Shown: positions 1 through 13,653 of the stretch, piece after piece
Layout of the letters: every line of letters begins with the position of its first letter
Numbering within the stretch: the first letter of the stretch is position 1
Source: Moringa oleifera
Taxonomy: Eukaryota > Streptophyta > Magnoliopsida > Brassicales > Moringaceae
Direction: 5' to 3'
NCBI GenBank assembly: GCA_021397835.1
Contig: JAJFZO010000604.1
Location: 124,001 to 188,000, forward strand
Length of the DNA: 64,000 nucleotides
Notes under the pieces: model-generated
Told to the model about the DNA's origin: nothing
Seen by the model: the letters and a program-made list of their open reading frames with translations, nothing else
Databases searched by the model: none
Program-made: the position numbers and the translations under genes

Positions 1-78
1 TAATCTGCATATCCCTAAGAAGTACTTGCAGCAGCAACAAAAGATACACGAGTCAAAGTTAGTAATCGGAAGACTCAC

Positions 79-3000
79 CTAGTCCATATGTGAGTGAAAA
101 CAAGTTGGATGTAATCCAATAACAAAAAATGGCCTGCATGAACACAAGTGAAAATGTTCAGCTGCATGCAGCAGACCTTCACAGTCCCTTATCAAGCACT
201 TGCAGGAACTCTAAGCAAACAAGAAAGAGATAGAAAAGGAACTGATTTTAGACTCTCCACCTAGTGTAAGGGGCTCTAAATTTCCTCTTCTTCTTTTTTT
301 TTTGGTGGAGGTAGGGACTCTAAATTTCTAAACCTTCAACAACCAGTAATTATTCAATATTCTGGGAACACCATGCTCCATACTTCCATACATGTCTACC
401 GAAGTTCTAGATAACAATGGGATCCCATGCTTCAAGAAACTGAAAATTATTTTTCAATAAGAGGAAATTACAACAAGCTTGCTGTGGACACAGGTAGTAT
501 GTGATGCATAACAAAACAAGCTAATCGTGAATGCAAAATACCACTCCGCAGAACCCAATTCAAGAAGAATCAAGACTGTTTGTGTGCAGACATTCATATG
601 TGTGCTGATCTCCTCCTTTATGACTTCCATAACAGATATACATATTACACCTTAAGAAAATAAGAAATAGTAAACTTCACCTTGGGAAAACTCATTGTCA
701 ATGGAACTGAAAGCGCAGCAAAAACCCGGGAAATTGTTTTCATGGTACCAGCAGCTGGATTTCCTTCCATACCTTCTTGCATGTTGCACTGGAAAAGGTA
801 TGAGTTCAGTATACTCAAAATTGACATGAACACAATGCACAACCAAATGGAATCAAACGGAATAAGAGAAAAGGAGAAGACCAAAACTAAACTAACAGCG
901 AAGGAATGAGGTTATTGTACAAAATATAAATGAGGGCTTTATTAAGGCGCTAATTTAGTTCTATGCATCCATCTGGTTTCAGGAAACAGAGCCAACCTCA
1001 ACTGTTATCAAGAAAGTCAACCCTGTCAAAATGGGAAAGATATACAAGCTGTCTGGAGTTGTGAGATCTGTAAACCAAAATGCCCCACCATTTTTGAATG
1101 ATGGCACCTTCTCACTCATGTTTGAAATCTGGTGGGAAAAAAAAAAAAAAACAAGAAGACAAAAAGTTACAATTTGAAAACAGATTCAAGAATTAAATAA
1201 TGAAAACTTAGAAGAAATTTATTAAAGCAGAAATATATCTTACTGCAAGGAAAAAGCTGACAAAGACAGGGCCTTGAATAAATAGCCCTTTCAAAGGAGT
1301 GAATGGACTCACACCATACCTGCAACACGGACATCACCATGACAAAGATATGGGAGGACAAGTCACCACAGGAGGCGTAAAGGAGGATGCGGAAAATATC
1401 GTTTCCAAATGGAAACTTGAGCAAACTTAACATGTAACATCTATTCTTCATTCTTTTTTCACATGCATATCATAACAAGTGGATTACTGGTAAAATAAGT
1501 TACACAAAACTGGCATTTCATTTAAAATCATAAGAAGGCAAGGCACACAGCAACAACATAAGCATGTCCCAGTGTCCTACTTGTAGGATGTCACACAAAC
1601 AATCTAGGCCATGCAAACTAAGATCTAACTCAGAGATGCATGCAGATCCACAGATAAGGGTGTCTACACAGCAGGAGTAAGTCAATCTTTCAATTAAGGT
1701 AACATAGGAGTTCCCAGAGCATCCCACATCAACATGAAGTAACCAATACTTCATAATTTCTGGTCTGTAGCCAACTGATGTTTTAAGCACGGGATGGTAG
1801 AGAATTGACAAATTTACAATGTAGAGTAAAAGTCAATTCATTAGTTCACCCAGAACGTTAATACTTCCTATAACTCCTTTTATGTTTTTCAAATCTCAAA
1901 TAACTCTTATACTACAACAATCTTGCTTGTACCATTTGCATTAAACAGATTTAGATTAACCGACCAGAGAACAATTCAGATCTAGGTCCATATCCATCCA
2001 CCCTATCACCTCTAGCAATCAATGACTACAGCAGAGACCTTAAAAGTCTCTGAATTCCTTGCTTAGTTCTACATTGTTAAAACCAATTAAGTGACGAAGA
2101 CACCAAACAAGCTGTAATGATATCCTAGAGAGGCACATATAAAAGCTGCTTACTCCTTAAAAAGCTTTTGCATCTGTTTCTGACCTTCCGCCACAGCAGT
2201 TGGATCCATGCCCTGAATACAAATTCCCAAAGAGGAAGAATGTTAAACATAACATGATGGCTACTCAAAAGCATTATCTGTTCACGTTCATTCCGTGAAA
2301 TGTGTGATGCTAACCATAACAGTCCTTGAGTTTCACATTTTTAGATAATATATCAATATCTGACGTACACTGCACATAATGGCTTTTGGATGACAGGTTA
2401 TGAAGAGTTAAATTCATTTAGCCAAGTTACCAAAAGGAAAAACCCAAATTACCAGCACGGTAGTGATCTGACCATCTAAAAAGTTATGACTAAATACAGA
2501 TTTTACAAGGAATAAAAAAAGGGCAGAAATTTCCTGGGACATAAAAAGTGACCTTAAAATAGTGAAAAAGAAGCACCGCCACAGAACATGGGGAAGGTTG
2601 TTGACATATAAGTTTTATCATATTCACCAAAGAAGCATCATACCTTGTCTTGCACCTGCTGCTTGACTTCTTCCAAGTGTGGCCTCAATAGCTTCAGAAC
2701 ACATAGAAGTCAATAAAGGCATAGTGCCGGCATCGAATACAATGATTAGGAATAAGGATATAAAACTAGAAAAAAAAAAGAAAAACTTAACTGCCTATAA
2801 GAGAAAATTGAAACTCAATCAGATGCTATGTGAAGGAGGGATGAAAAACAAAATAATAGAAGATTCCATATAAATGATTTTTTTTCTTTTTGTTTATATA
2901 TGCCAGGAAAGATGGGAGGAACATAAAGAGAAGGTTATTATCATTTCTTGTAGCTTAAATGATGTTCTTGAAACTATTAGAAGTACATGCAAACGATGTA

Positions 3001-5743
3001 TATGACTGGTGAGTCACTAAAAGAGCATGATGACGTATGCTTTTTTTCATCTAACTTCAGTTCCTCTTTTAGTGTAGTTATTTTCCATATTTTATTTTGG
3101 GTGCAAGCAGTGACAGGAGCAAAACAAAATTGACCAAAGACTCCACCTACCTAAATGACACTAGTTCTACCAGTAGACTTACACATCATTAATAACTAAC
3201 GTTACTCAGTCGTCGCTTACAGAAAAATCCAATGTTGTATATTCACATAGATTATAGAGCAATTGTACAATTATGAAAATACTTTTCTTGAAAATGAGTA
3301 AATCAAATGGATTAACTACAAACATAACATACGCAAATTTACAAAACAAGCCCCATAATTTGTCAAGAGAATGACAAGGACCTCTTAAATCCCCAAAATA
3401 AAGATAGCAGCATGACAACTGGTCTAAGCATATTCTCATCAATCCACAATTTTCCAAATCACTTGTCATGGTAATTACATCAATGTTCGCCAATGCCCCA
3501 GTTTCTGTAAGTATATATTTTGAACTAGACAAATGTTTTGTAATTTTACCCCATTTACAGGGTTGCTTTAGTAATTTTACCTATACAATTCTCACCATTA
3601 AAGTCAATGTGATTATCTTGCATAACATTCGTACTTTTGGAGGTAGCTCTAGAAACCCATTAGTTATAGTTGAAGGCAGAACAAGGGACCTTGACAATCT
3701 TTTTATGCTCTATTGGTACTTTTTCAAAATAATAATAATAAAACAAGGTACATAACAGATCCAACATGTTCGAAAGTTGCTTTGCAACTCATAACCCATG
3801 TTAAACAGATTTATGGTGCAATAACATATTGCAATTAAGAGTAATTCTCATGCAAAAGTTACAGACAACCTGTACATAGATGGGGGTAAAATACGGTCAG
3901 ATACATGGAAGAAATGTCTAATCAGGATAGTCACCATAACCCAAATGAACAAAGATAAAATTCAAATAATGAAAAACCAAACAGACAAGTAGATATCTAC
4001 CACACTGCCAAAATAAGCAATGAATTAGCTGCAAAATCTAGCAAGGAGCAACATACAGTCAATTTTGAAGTTGCTTTGAGTTGATTTATTAAGAGCGGAA
4101 CTGTTGCCCCTCGAATCAAAAGAGTTGTTACAACTATGGAAGCCCACCTGAAACAAGTCATAAACAAGATAAGAAATCATACAGCCTATAATATCAAATA
4201 CCATCATGATGGTATAATGATCTAAAAATCCATTAGATGATAAGTACTTCTTTACAACACGTTATATTTCAGATCCACAGGAGGTGTAAACTTACTGAAG
4301 ATTTAAACGCCTGGGCACCACATACACCACTTTCCATCACATAATATTTGACAAAGAAGGCAAAGCCATAATACTGGCTAACTTTTTCTTTGTGGTAAAG
4401 GTGAAGGAATGTGGTCCTTACTGACGAAATATGCCACGCGATGGGAGATGATTTAGTTGGTTACAGTGCATGGAACTAAGGGGGTAGCCTGTGTCCATGA
4501 CTATAATTTTAATAATGAAGATGATAGACGTTTCAACAACTATTAAAGTTGGTAATCGTAATGTTGGACAACATAAGTTTAAAATGACTAATGAGCTCCA
4601 ACTTGTATCTAGAAATTATCATTTTCTTTTCTTCTTTTTTGGCTGCTTTTTGTTTCTTGTGCCTAGAACAGAATCTTTCAAATTTCTTAAAAAAAAATCA
4701 CTCTTCTATCTAATTACTAAGAGAAAGTAAAGAAAACTAAATTTGTCAATATAATGGGCTAGTGACCATGAAATTGCAACGTAGAATTTGAATCTCAAAG
4801 AAGGTTTGATCCTGATAACTCAATATACATTACATGCAACAAATTTAGTAGAATTATGAATGAACTTTGATTCTGCTAAACTGCACATATTGTGCAAAAT
4901 ATAAGTTCAATCAACTATTTCAAATAACTCTTCCTATTCAACTGCAATAAAATGACCTCTGCTAGTCCAGAAGGGTGGTTTCTTTCTTTTCCAGTGACCA
5001 CAGGCAGAGGACCTGGTCGCTTTTTCATTATGGAATCTCAGACTCTCAGCCAATCTAAGCCTAACTTATTTTGTACCATTTGAAAATGTTAAAAATGAAG
5101 AATTCAAAAGCAAAAAAAAAAAAAAGGTTTCTCATTGATCAATCCAAGGACTATTTTTCCAGCCATCCTTTTGCATCACGTGGTCCTAATTAAATATTTC
5201 AAATTCTCTAAAAGAATACCAACAATTAATTTCAGAGAAATATTTTCCAATAGAATACAAGCTGCAGTGAGTTGCTCACCAGTTAAAACCAGTATAGCAG
5301 TGCACAGCATCAATGAAATGCTGCAGGGCTGCAACAGGAAAGAAAGAATCAGCAGCAGCCACGGCAACCTCATTCACTTGAGGGGCCTGTGAAGCTACAG
5401 CTTGCACAGTGGTCTCCCTGAGAACTTGGGCAACGTCAGTAATTCCGTCAATTCTCTCTGAGCCATCACCAATTGAAGTTGACATATGGCGGCTGAGAGA
5501 GGAGCCAGCAGTAGGCCACTGTGATAAATGCGAGCATCTCCTCATGTCATGGAACAAATAAGAATTGTTGAAGCTCCTATGGAAGGAGCTCCGCACAAGA
5601 ATATCACGTATGCCTTGCTGCATTGGACCTTCATGCAGGGACTCCTGTTTATGATCATCCTCACGCACAACATAGCTGAAACATGGCTGGTACCCTCTAG
5701 CTATAAGGCCAGACCTAGTAGACAGGCTACGCCTAAAAGCCAT
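79..5743 (-). CDS. OXA1: OXA1 mitochondrial inner-membrane insertase (3' end outside window)
   Basis: YidC/Oxa1/Alb3-family insertase, known to insert mitochondrially made and some imported proteins into the inner membrane. I read eight exons with GT/AG borders: 5280-5743, 4057-4147, 2644-2691, 2154-2212, 1244-1319, 997-1128, 681-788 and 79-133. Joined, they give one open frame of 344 codons plus one base. Residues 1 to about 120 are Ser/Arg-rich with almost no acidic residues at the start (MAFRRSLSTRSGL), as in a mitochondrial presequence. Insertase-core landmarks follow: ADSFFP near 135, FNWWAS across the exon 1/2 junction, GVSPFTP and FIQGP near 222-237, WFTDLTTPD near 264, NMQEGMEGNP near 292, VPLTMSFP near 318, and FCYWITSNLFSL in the last visible exon. 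The gene continues left beyond the donor at 73-78. The match to plant OXA1 is from memory of the family; intron positions follow from the frame. Confidence 0.95.
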
Positions 5744-5767
5744 GGATAGGAAGAATAGACACTCCCT

Positions 5768-8700
5768 CTAACAAATAAAAAAAAAAAGAGTTTAGAAAAA
5801 CAGATAACTTAATATAATATCAACCAAAGTAAATCAAGCACCATGTCATCGAAAAGTAACCTAAATCCACAGCCAATCACAAGCATGGTTATCTGTCCAT
5901 AAACAGAATCATCAGGCAAGAGTTGAAACTAAACCAAGAAAAACAGCAACACATGTGAAGCCAATGGATGTAAGAGGGATATTTATTTCTTATCGAATTT
6001 TGGTACTAACACTGTCATCAAGTGACCTCTAATACACAATGTTTCCACAAGTTCTGCTATGAACTACTGCCTATGTTTAGCTTCATCAGCAGCCCATCAC
6101 GTGATATATTGCAGTCCACTCCAATAAAAGAATAAAAGAATGAAAAGCCAAAAAATAATAATAATAATATATAGAATTTAAACTATATATTTACTATCGT
6201 TTACAATTCCTCCAAGTTTGCCGCTTTTGTTATATGTCAAAATATTTTTTAGTCTTTGATCTTGAGCTTAACCAAAATAGGATTTCTATGAAAGAACATA
6301 TAATGCCCCAGATTTCCCCAGCAGAACAGAAGGTATAGTGATTGAGAGTAAGAGCAGCAATTTACAATAAGACCAAAAGACAAATTGCTACAAGCAACAA
6401 CTTTATATGATTTTTTTTTAAAAAAAAAATGAAAATCAAATAGCATACACTCCAGGAAAAACAAATCATAATGAATTACAAATTGACATTCTAATAAACA
6501 TAAAGAGTGAAGATGGGCAACTCTTGAACTTCCAAAGCAAAATTGAGAACTCAAAACTTTCCAAATCCAGTCAACCACACTTAATGCTCCAATTTAACCT
6601 GATAATAATCATTTCAACTATCCAGGCATCGACATTCACTCAATTAACTACTCTGTTTAAGCTTCATAAGAGCTCACTTCAGCAATCTTTGTCCATAGCT
6701 TAGGTAAAATAACATTTTTAAGAATTCATGCTCTACTAAGGAAACTATCAAAAATTCATTTAAATACAACTCCTTTGAGTGCTAACGATGCAACTACTTC
6801 TCGCAACATTATCCAACAAACCTTAGATCTAGTTGCTGCTTGCACTCTACATTACTCTTTGTTCTGTTAAATTCACTAATTATGCCACCTCATCTTCTTT
6901 TTAATCTTTTTGTTGCTTCCCTGGATGAGGAGTGCATGTCAATAGAAAACAGAAATTCGAACTCTTCTTACCAGAAAAAGGTCAAGTGTTATCAAAACCA
7001 GTAAGATACACTACCATGGATTCTAAAGGACCTCTGTGATTGTTGGTCAATCTATGCTCATTTGTACTTAATTATTCATCAAGAAGTTTCACACCAAACT
7101 CTCAATCTAAAATTCAGCAACTACGATCAGAACTAAAATACAACCACTCTAAAGCTTCTTCAAACTTCTATTTACACGGTACAGATCCTTGAAGGACTAA
7201 ACACATAATAAAGTCAAATGACAATTGCTATCCTTCTCTGGTTCTGGGAGAAATAGACTTTCAGCTCACAAGGCAAAAACATAGAAAATGGAACAATAAA
7301 GCTTGAATGAGGACTGACAAGACAAGTTTGCAGGAGGTGATCAAAATTTGACATGACAAAGGGTGGTCTCTAGTTTCTTACCACCCAAACACAAAACGGA
7401 ACCACAAAGGACACCAACAAATGAAAGGAAAGTACAATATCAAAAACTAATAATGAGAAAGCAAAGAGTTACTAGAAGTTAACGGAAGTAGACTAAATGA
7501 TGGAGGATCAAAATCCAGAAATTTGCCAACAGATGTACACAACAAAAAATCTCTTATCAAAATTGCATAATTTTAATACATCAAGCAAATCACATGCATC
7601 AAATTACATTGCTTGTGCTACCTATGACAGACAGAAAGGCAAATTGTGAGGCCGGCTCAGAGGATGAAGCAACCGTTCAAAATTTTAAATACAAGTCAAA
7701 ACACTAATGTTAAAGAACTTCACTGATGACCAAGAACAAAAATTAGACCACATAAACTGCCAAATGTTAAAAACATTCAGCAAAACCTAAATAAAAAAGA
7801 TGAAAATTAACATTTACTTCAAGTAATTTTCTCAATCCAAAGGGACAAACATTTACCATGTTTTCAATAGTCCCTCACAGAAACATGTTCAAATTCAACA
7901 CTTAGTTGTCCAACAACAAATCCAAATACAATTGAAACAATGTGGATGAGCAAATTAACATTCATGTCTCACCCAAAGCATAAAAATTTAGCCCTCCTCT
8001 TAGCAACAATGTCTACCAATGTAGGAATCGGACTCCACCTATATAGGGAATTCAAATGAAGCATAAGTTGTTTTCTCGAAAATAATAATTTTGTCAAATT
8101 TGAACAAATAAGAAACCACAAAACATGGCATGGAATATCAAGTTGGAAGAACACATACAATATTAAAAAAAATTATTTTTAATCAACTGAAAAAATAAAT
8201 TTTGGGACTGACAAGAAAGTGTAGAAGGGTTATGGCAAGTAATAGATCAAGACTTCTAGTTTACAACTTGTTTAAAGGAAAAAGTTCAACAGCCTTTCTT
8301 TTCCTAAATTGATTGCAAATTAGAAAGACTATTTATGGTGATGAGGGAAAGGAAAGGAGAACTACATATCATCATTGAGATACCATAGACATCCAAAAAA
8401 AAAAAAAAAACCCATTTTCACGCTTATTTATCAATTACCAACTTCAGAAACTTCAAAAAAAGATGAGCCAATCAACAATTACGAAATAGAAAAGTGAAAA
8501 AAGAAAAAAAAAAACACAACTGATATAAACCACAATAAATCGTATGGAGCCACAAACTGAATTCGAATTTACAAATCTAGCAATAGTTTTCTCAACCGTA
8601 CATATCTACGAAGGAACTAAAAGTCTAAGTCGAATCATCCATGATATGAGAATCTTGAAAGACAGACTAGTCATCTGTTCAGAAACGAGCCCTGACATTC

Positions 8701-9688
8701 AGAAACCGAAATAACTGCATGTACCATTCAGACCAAAACTGCAAAAGTTAAAACTCAAGTACTACTCAGACTATTAGGGAGCCATTCCTGCAACAGTGCA
8801 TGAATGTCATGCTTCCAATTCATATTACAGAAATGACTAACCATTTCTAATTACAGGAAACAAAAAAAGTAGCAAATTACCAATATATTAATTTAAGATC
8901 TATTAAAGTAATAATGAAAACAAATTAGATTTTAGAACAACGATTATAGGTGATAACTTTTCATCTTAGATATCAGAAAACCACAATTTAAGACTGAAGA
9001 AGCATCGAATAATAATCATTGTAACTCCAGATAATTTTAGAAGTACAAATACCAGAAGTCAAAGCCAGCAGTAGAACTTTAAAATGGAAAACAGCTTACT
9101 TAGCAACTCAAAATCAAACAGTGGCGAATAGCTAACATATGGAAGAAAATCCATCATCTAGAACAAACTCACTCCAGAATATCCATCATGAGAATTATGG
9201 AGACTCTCCCACTAACTATGAAACAGAAACGAACCCTAGATAATTCGAAGAGAAGTCTAAGGCCACATACAAATCACATAGAGAGTAAACATACGCCGAA
9301 ATCTTGAAGTAACAAAACCCATTACATATTCTTAACAGAGTTTTGACAGTAGACTGTAAAGCCAGAGTAACCCGATTGGAAGCTCAGAGAGAATTTAATA
9401 ATTCAAACATGAAATGAACGATAGAAATCCTCATCCTCACAATCTGGCTCGAAAACTTAGGGATCCCAAATTACCGAACAAACTGACAAAAATTTTAAAA
9501 TGGAAGCATAGCCCTCAGCTATGAACAAGAAGTAAGCCAATTGACGAGTCAAATAGAAGCGTGCAAAGTGAGACTACAATGAACAAAGCAACAACTAAAT
9601 TCAGATCCTAAACACAAGAATCAAAGCGAGAAACATACTAGAAGTAAAATAAAAGAAACTGAAATAGAGAGAAAGTGCAGATGTTTAC
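5768..9688 (-). other. Leader intron of OXA1 (inferred)
   Basis: No coding exon was found here. On the minus strand it is T-rich as plant introns usually are. Small open frames, including 6249-6578, have counterparts in the right-arm intron (17328-17633) but are not kept intact as proteins. Nearly all of it, from about 5986 upward, belongs to the left arm of the inverted duplication. A short AAT-type microsatellite lies near 6151-6170. Confidence 0.55.
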
Positions 9689-10226
9689 CGGGAAAGATCG
9701 AGAAGGATGTGATCAGGGAGAGGAGAGAAATCAAAGATGTAGGAAAAGGCTAAGCACAGCAGTATCAATAGTTAGAGAAAGCAAGGATGGCGGGGTTCTC
9801 TTTCAGTCTAATAAATTTATAATCTTACATTCGCTGTTAAACTCATGCAATGCTTTACTTTAATAATATTTATAAAAAATAAAAAATAAAAACCTCATGC
9901 AATGCTTTTATCATATAATCCTATCAAATACTTATTAATAAAATTAAAAATAATATAATCGAAATAAATATTTTTAAAAAATTATAATATATTTTTAATA
10001 TCGAAGCAACTCTAATTTTTAAAAAAATATTGAAAAAAACTTTAAATTTTGATATAAAATAATAGAAATTTTTTATTAATAAAATATTTTTTTCATTGAC
10101 AAAAATTTTTTCATTAATGATAATTGAATTTTAACTATAAGTAACATCAAGATTTAAAAATATTTTTTATAAAATAATAAAAATTCATTTTTTTTTTCTG
10201 TTACTCTCTCTTAATTTCTCTTGTTG
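5986..10226 (-). repeat. Left arm of the large inverted duplication
   Basis: Read on the minus strand, this segment aligns by eye along its whole length with 13654-17855 on the plus strand, with scattered substitutions and small indels. Matching landmarks include the inner edge (TTTCTCTTGTTG at 10215-10226 against CAACAAGAGAAA at 13654-13665), the TATA-like box and 5' UTR, the GAAGCATGA...CACTATTGCAGGAATGG region near 8785, and the outer segment around 6030-6110 with CATGATGGGCTGCTGAT-like sequence. The outermost bases (5986-6022) match not 17856 onward but 19268-19306, the start of the PIG-C coding exon. I did not compute percent identity; long stretches look roughly 90 percent alike. Confidence 0.9.
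9689..9822 (-). promoter_or_regulatory. Probable OXA1 promoter and non-coding first exon
   Basis: On the minus strand a TATA-like box (TATAAATTTA, 9813-9822) is followed about 30 bases on by a pyrimidine-rich stretch typical of a plant 5' UTR, ending at a consensus donor (CCCG/GTAAAC, exon end 9689). A matching acceptor (TTTGTTAG) precedes the OXA1 start, putting the second exon at 5767 with 24 UTR bases before the ATG at 5743. This implies a 3.9 kb intron in the 5' leader. The same box, exon and donor recur on the plus strand at 14048-14179. The transcription start is inferred, not seen. Confidence 0.6.
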
Positions 10227-11221
10227 GTACATTTTTTTAATTAAAATAAAAAATTATATTCAATAATATAAAAAATATAAAATTATTAATTTTTATTATT
10301 TTAATTTTACATGTAAAACCTATTACTAATGATGTATGTTAAACATTTATTCATTATTGATATTATATATATATTTAAAATATTTTATTAATAAATTAAC
10401 CTTAAATAATAATAATTTAGTACATTCGTCATTTATTTATATTATAAGTAGTTTCATAACTCACATGGTAACATTTCGTCAAACAAGTAATCTCCACTGA
10501 AAAAGTGCATTAAAAGAGTAAGTTTTATCTTTGTATTCATTAATTTTGATGTTATAAATTACATTTATTATTATAACGTAAATTAAAAGTAAAAATTTTA
10601 TAAAACTCTGATATTTATTTATGTAATTAATCAAGCACTCATAATTAAAAGGTAATAAATTTAATTCTAATTTGTCAATTTGAAATAAATTTGAATCTTA
10701 CTAAAAAATTAAATATTAAAAATATTTAAATTAAAAATTTTATACAATGAATGTAAATTTTAATTTTTATATATAAAAAAATTCAAGCTATCATTACAAA
10801 AAAAAATCTAAAATTTTTGAGTATTAAAAATAATTTTTAAATTTATGTTTCTAAAATTTAACAAATTCACAAAAAATAAATCGAACATCAAAAATTTTTC
10901 AAATTTGATTGATGAATTTAAATGTAATGAAAATATTTTTAGTAATTTTTGAAGCATTTCAGTAATAAAAATATCATAAACTTGTTATAATTATTTAAGT
11001 TAATATTTATTTTAAATCAAATTAATAAATTAAAATTTAATTGTTACTTTTTAAGGATAAGTTTCATTGGTAATATGAGATAAATATTAATATTTGATAA
11101 TGCTTTCACTTAAAAATTAAAATATCATGATATTGTAATTTATCAAAAAATACGACATGTTTTTAACAACTAACAAGGATATCTTAAAATTATTCTTATA
11201 AATTTAATTTGTGCAATCTTC

Positions 11222-11259
<38 letters not shown>
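11222..11259. repeat. TTA trinucleotide microsatellite
   Basis: About twelve consecutive TTA units can be read directly, inside the AT-rich loop. Confidence 0.95.
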
Positions 11260-11261
<2 letters not shown>

Positions 11262-12069
11262 CTTTTAAAATTATAAATATTTTATTAAATTTTATTGCTT
11301 ATGCAAGCTTATATGTTTTAGATTGTATGGTTAAATTTGATAATTTTATTTGATTTTAATTTAAGATTTTAAAATTATAATTTTGAATAATGATTACAGA
11401 GTAAATATACTGGCTAACTTTCATTTTCATTAATTATTTTTTTCTGCCAAATCAAACCAAAAACTAAAACCTTTCTTATCTTTTCTTTGACTTTTTCTCT
11501 TCACAAAAATTAACTTCAAAAAAATTGTTTCTACGCATCTTTGACCTCACATTTTTTCTCAAAAAAATTTTGGGGCAAAGAATGAACCAAACCAAATAAA
11601 ATTTCCAAAATGATTGTTCCTCACTGTTGCTTCTTCTGATGTAATGAAACTATGATAATTAGGATCTTAAGTGACAACGAGACCTTTGATGCAAAAAATA
11701 ATAGATTTATATCACAATAATTTTCAAATAAATGTTTATTCTAATTTTTTGTATCACTAATCTTAGTTGGTACTTTATGGTATTTTTATTACCAGAAAAA
11801 TCCAATCCCATGAAAGATTATTCATGAAGCTATTACAGAGATTGTTCGAACTATAGGAGAAAATAAAATTTAGGTATTCAAATGCTTTTTCAATCACTTG
11901 TTTCATCTAAAACCCATAACGTATTCAATATTTTTTTATTAAACTTATAAATAAAATTGGTAATCTATTATACCCAAAAATAATATTTTGGATTTAAGTA
12001 ACAAAGACTAGTAATATTAATCTACCATGCAAAAAAGTTTTTATAAAAACCTTCTGCTACCCCAATATG

Positions 12070-13110
12070 GTATCAAAGTAAGGATTTTTATCTTATTTTG
12101 ATGGCTAACGATGGTTCTAGTGGAATCTAAGTCACCGATAATGAACGACGATTAAATAAGATCGAGCAACAACTTGATGAGATCGAAGTAACCTTTTGCA
12201 AACTCATATTAATGATGACTGCAATGACTATGAAAGGAAAACTTGATTTTATGAAGTAAAGACCAAATCAGTATGACAACATAGAGAATGATGGTCAACA
12301 AGATGTAAGTCATGCAGATTTTATTTCAAGAAATTCAAGGTAGCAAATCATGTGAATTGGCAATTTAGATACTAACCTCCTGTTGACCAAAACTTAAAAG
12401 GTCTACAGCAACTTATGGCAAACCACGACGATCAATATCAACACTAAATTGGCTCGAGAATCGATAACGAAGTCCCAATTCAAGCAAGATCAATCATGAA
12501 TTTTGATTTTTACGAATATGTTCTATTATAGGTTTATGGATGGCAAAACTAATGAGCTCCCATATGGTAGCGTGACAGTAAGTTTGAAGTTGAGATGTCT
12601 TCCACAAGGGGCCGCCAGGGCTTTTGATGTTTGAGATGACTATTTTTCATTTTTCCAAGATGATGATTTTTGATGTCAAGGTTAAACAAATTTTTAACAA
12701 AGAGAGCCACGAAAATTAGATTATTCATTTGAAAAAGAAAAAAATTTTCGTTTTAGGGATAAAAATCGAGACCTACACACTCAAAAATTTAAGATGAAGT
12801 GGATTTATCAAGTTTCGATGGTCGATTAAACATTAAAGATTTTCTCGATTGGATCAATACTATTAAAAACTTTTTTAATTATTTAAATATTTTAGAAGAA
12901 AATCAAGTTAAGCTTGTGGTATATGAAAAGCAAAACCTCTATTTGGTGGGAACAACTTCAATGTAATCGTTAAAGCCATAGAAAGCAATGCGTTCGCACT
13001 TGATTCAAGATGAAATAATTATTACAATGGATGAGTTTTTTTTTTTTTTTTTTTTTACAGCCATAAAACTCGAGGGCAAGTTTTTTTCAAAATGGAAGGG
13101 ATTGATGTAG
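12070..13110 (+). mobile_element. Decayed LTR-retrotransposon remnant (gypsy-type gag)
   Basis: TGGTATCAAAG near 12070 resembles a primer-binding site for initiator Met-tRNA. An ATG about 30 bases on begins a broken frame (MANDGSSG, then NERRLNKIEQQLDEIE) with a coiled-coil-like start. At about 12790-12920 the translation DLSSFDGRLNIKDFLDWIN resembles the start of a Ty3/gypsy gag capsid domain. Stops and frameshifts are frequent. The AAAATGGAAGGG near 13090 looks like a polypurine tract, with a TG-initial sequence after it. No pol domain is visible, so most of the interior is gone. LTR limits cannot be fixed by eye; the family call rests on gag resemblance only. Confidence 0.5.
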
Positions 13111-13653
13111 TACACACTAATATAGTGTCTTATTTTGATTAGATATCTATTTTATCTTAGTTTTTTAGTTTAAGTCAGTTTCTTATTCTTTTAAGTTTTT
13201 CATTTAATCAGTTTTTTATTCTTTCAAGTTTCTCGTTTCTAGTTTAAATCAGTTTCTTATTTTTTCTATATTTTTTATTTTTTATTTTTTATTTACTTTT
13301 TTACATTATTTAAAAACTTATTATAATAATTAAAAAAATTAATATAATTAATCAAAATTTTCCCTAAAGTTTAATTATCATTGAAGGACACACTCCTCTT
13401 TACAAAAGTCTCGTGAAAAAAGAAATTCTTCGTAATCACATCTTTCATTGACCTCCTTGCCGGTCTGTGTCTCCTTTACTCATAATGAGCCTAAGGCCGC
13501 TTATCGGATCCTATCATCAAAAGAACTGGATCACGTGTACCCAAGTTCAAGTTGATCTCTTTATTTTTTTTATCTATTTTTTTTACTAAAAATAAATTAA
13601 TTAATAAAAAAAGAGATAAGTAAAGTGATAAAAAGGAAGAGACAAAGAAGCTG

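Larger units (their letters stand above)
10227..13653. other. AT-rich loop between the inverted arms
   Basis: About 3.4 kb separates the arms. Most of it is very AT-rich with no convincing gene. It contains a TTA microsatellite, a decayed LTR-retrotransposon remnant (about 12070-13110) and, near 13140-13260, a few imperfect copies of a short motif resembling AGTTTCTTATTCTTTTAAG. The open frame at 13491-13697 on the minus strand is a low-complexity S/F/L string spanning the loop/arm border and is not called. Confidence 0.6.

Noticed and set aside
6249..6578. Open frame on the minus strand, similar to the one at 17328-17633
   Set aside because: The similarity comes from the inverted duplication of intron DNA. 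The frames differ by indels and start positions and show no protein-like pattern.
9675..9863. Small plus-strand open frame at the OXA1 leader
   Set aside because: It runs against the inferred leader and is broken in the matching right arm.
12070..12082. Intact retrotransposon at the loop primer-site-like motif
   Set aside because: No protease, integrase or RT follows, and the gag is full of stops, so only a remnant is called.
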